This document shows positions 6,145 to 6,469 of a stretch of 6,469 bases of DNA, piece after piece. Source of the DNA: Pirellulaceae bacterium (lineage in GTDB: Bacteria > Planctomycetota > Planctomycetia > Pirellulales > Pirellulaceae). Every line of letters begins with the position of its first letter. Positions within the stretch are counted from its first letter, which is position 1. The position numbers and the translations under genes were made by a program. Location of the stretch: NCBI GenBank assembly GCA_013002105.1, contig JABDKS010000461.1:1-6469 (forward strand). The letters are read 5' to 3'. The notes below the pieces were generated by a model. The model made no database searches and was not told the DNA's origin. It saw only the letters and a program-made list of their open reading frames with translations.

Positions 6145-6469
6145 GAAGTCATCTGAACGGTTGAACTGGTTTGCAAAGGGGAGAGCGTCCAAACGCAGTG
6201 GTGTTGGAGCACGGGCCCAAGAATTAGCCCCAAGGCAGAATACACCCGGGCAGAATACACCAAGACGGGGCATGGCTAACACCGGGCCGTCAGATGAGGG
6301 CGGCGGGATGCAACGTTTTTGGCCTGTTGGTCGGCCGTCGCGTTGAAACAGTCGAAACGTTCACGCCAGTCTCTTGCCAAGAGCTAGGCGTTCTTGCTGA
6401 ACGGCAGTGCTTGGTCACAGTTTGATTTTACGATAGTGGATCTTGTGAAAGATCCTCCGACTCGGGGAT
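6145..6469. other. Gene-free region upstream of gltX
   Basis: No credible gene is seen in these 325 bases. They hold the tandem 13-base repeat and, at 6371-6455, three small hairpins: CTCTT/AAGAG (6371-6383), CGTTC/GAACG (6389-6403) and GGATCTT/AAGATCC with a GTGA loop (6438-6455). A minus-strand TAAAAT at 6430-6425 resembles a -10 box, with only a poor -35 candidate about 17 bases upstream. It could drive gltX from a roughly 280-base leader, but this is weak. Confidence 0.45.
6234..6261. repeat. Tandem 13-base direct repeat upstream of gltX
   Basis: GGCAGAATACACC occurs at 6234-6246 and 6249-6261, period 15. Read on the minus strand each copy is GGTGTATTCTGCC, which contains TATTCT, loosely like a -10 box. 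It lies about 90-117 bases before the gltX start. A promoter role is only a guess because no matching -35 box is seen. In the upstream open frame it encodes a repeated GVFC peptide with no meaning for GluRS. Confidence 0.6.

Noticed and set aside
6145..6282. 46-codon N-terminal extension of gltX
   Set aside because: The conserved GluRS N-terminus begins at 6144. The extension is not GluRS-like, starts at a GTG, and includes the tandem DNA repeat read as GVFC twice.
1..6469. CRISPR array, insertion sequence, prophage or toxin-antitoxin system
   Set aside because: There are no regularly spaced repeats with variable spacers, no transposase or integrase frame, and no small paired genes. The repeats seen are pairs or single palindromes.

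Overview
The window holds three protein-coding genes. All are on the minus strand, so transcription runs from high to low coordinates. In order they are a glutamyl-tRNA synthetase (gltX, 6144-4591), a diheme c-type cytochrome with a lipoprotein-like leader (4348-2681), and a glutaminyl-tRNA synthetase (glnS, 2241-553). The gaps between them are long (242 and 439 bases), and gene-free stretches lie at both ends (1-552 and 6145-6469). All other open frames overlap these genes on other frames or run through repeats, and none looks like a real gene.

The organism is probably a planctomycete, of the Rhodopirellula/Pirellulaceae kind. This is an inference from three things: well-separated, apparently singly transcribed genes at moderate G+C; a GlnRS together with a GluRS that carries an unusual insertion after its KLSKR loop; and a large c-type cytochrome with two copies of a CxxCH...PRD/PRN...GIAGTxM module. 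No marker gene in the window proves it.

Layout from right to left. 6469-6145 is the presumed gltX leader, with small hairpins and a tandem 13-base repeat. gltX follows and begins without a visible Shine-Dalgarno sequence. The next gap (4590-4349) holds an 11-pair stem-loop and a tandem 12-base repeat just ahead of the cytochrome start. After the cytochrome come two 13-base palindromes spaced 20 bases apart, a strong terminator-like hairpin (2539-2588), a 52-base palindromic repeat (2437-2488) and several small palindromes ahead of glnS. Just past the glnS stop lies a degenerate second copy of the palindromic repeat (491-540), followed by about 490 bases in which I recognise no gene or RNA family.

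Function. The two synthetases supply Glu-tRNA and Gln-tRNA for translation, and Glu-tRNA can also feed tetrapyrrole synthesis. The cytochrome is probably an envelope-anchored electron carrier. The long gaps and the terminator argue against one simple operon. I found no convincing new multi-gene system. The points most worth a second look are the GluRS insertion, the two-module cytochrome with its long acidic linker, and the related palindromic repeats on either side of glnS.
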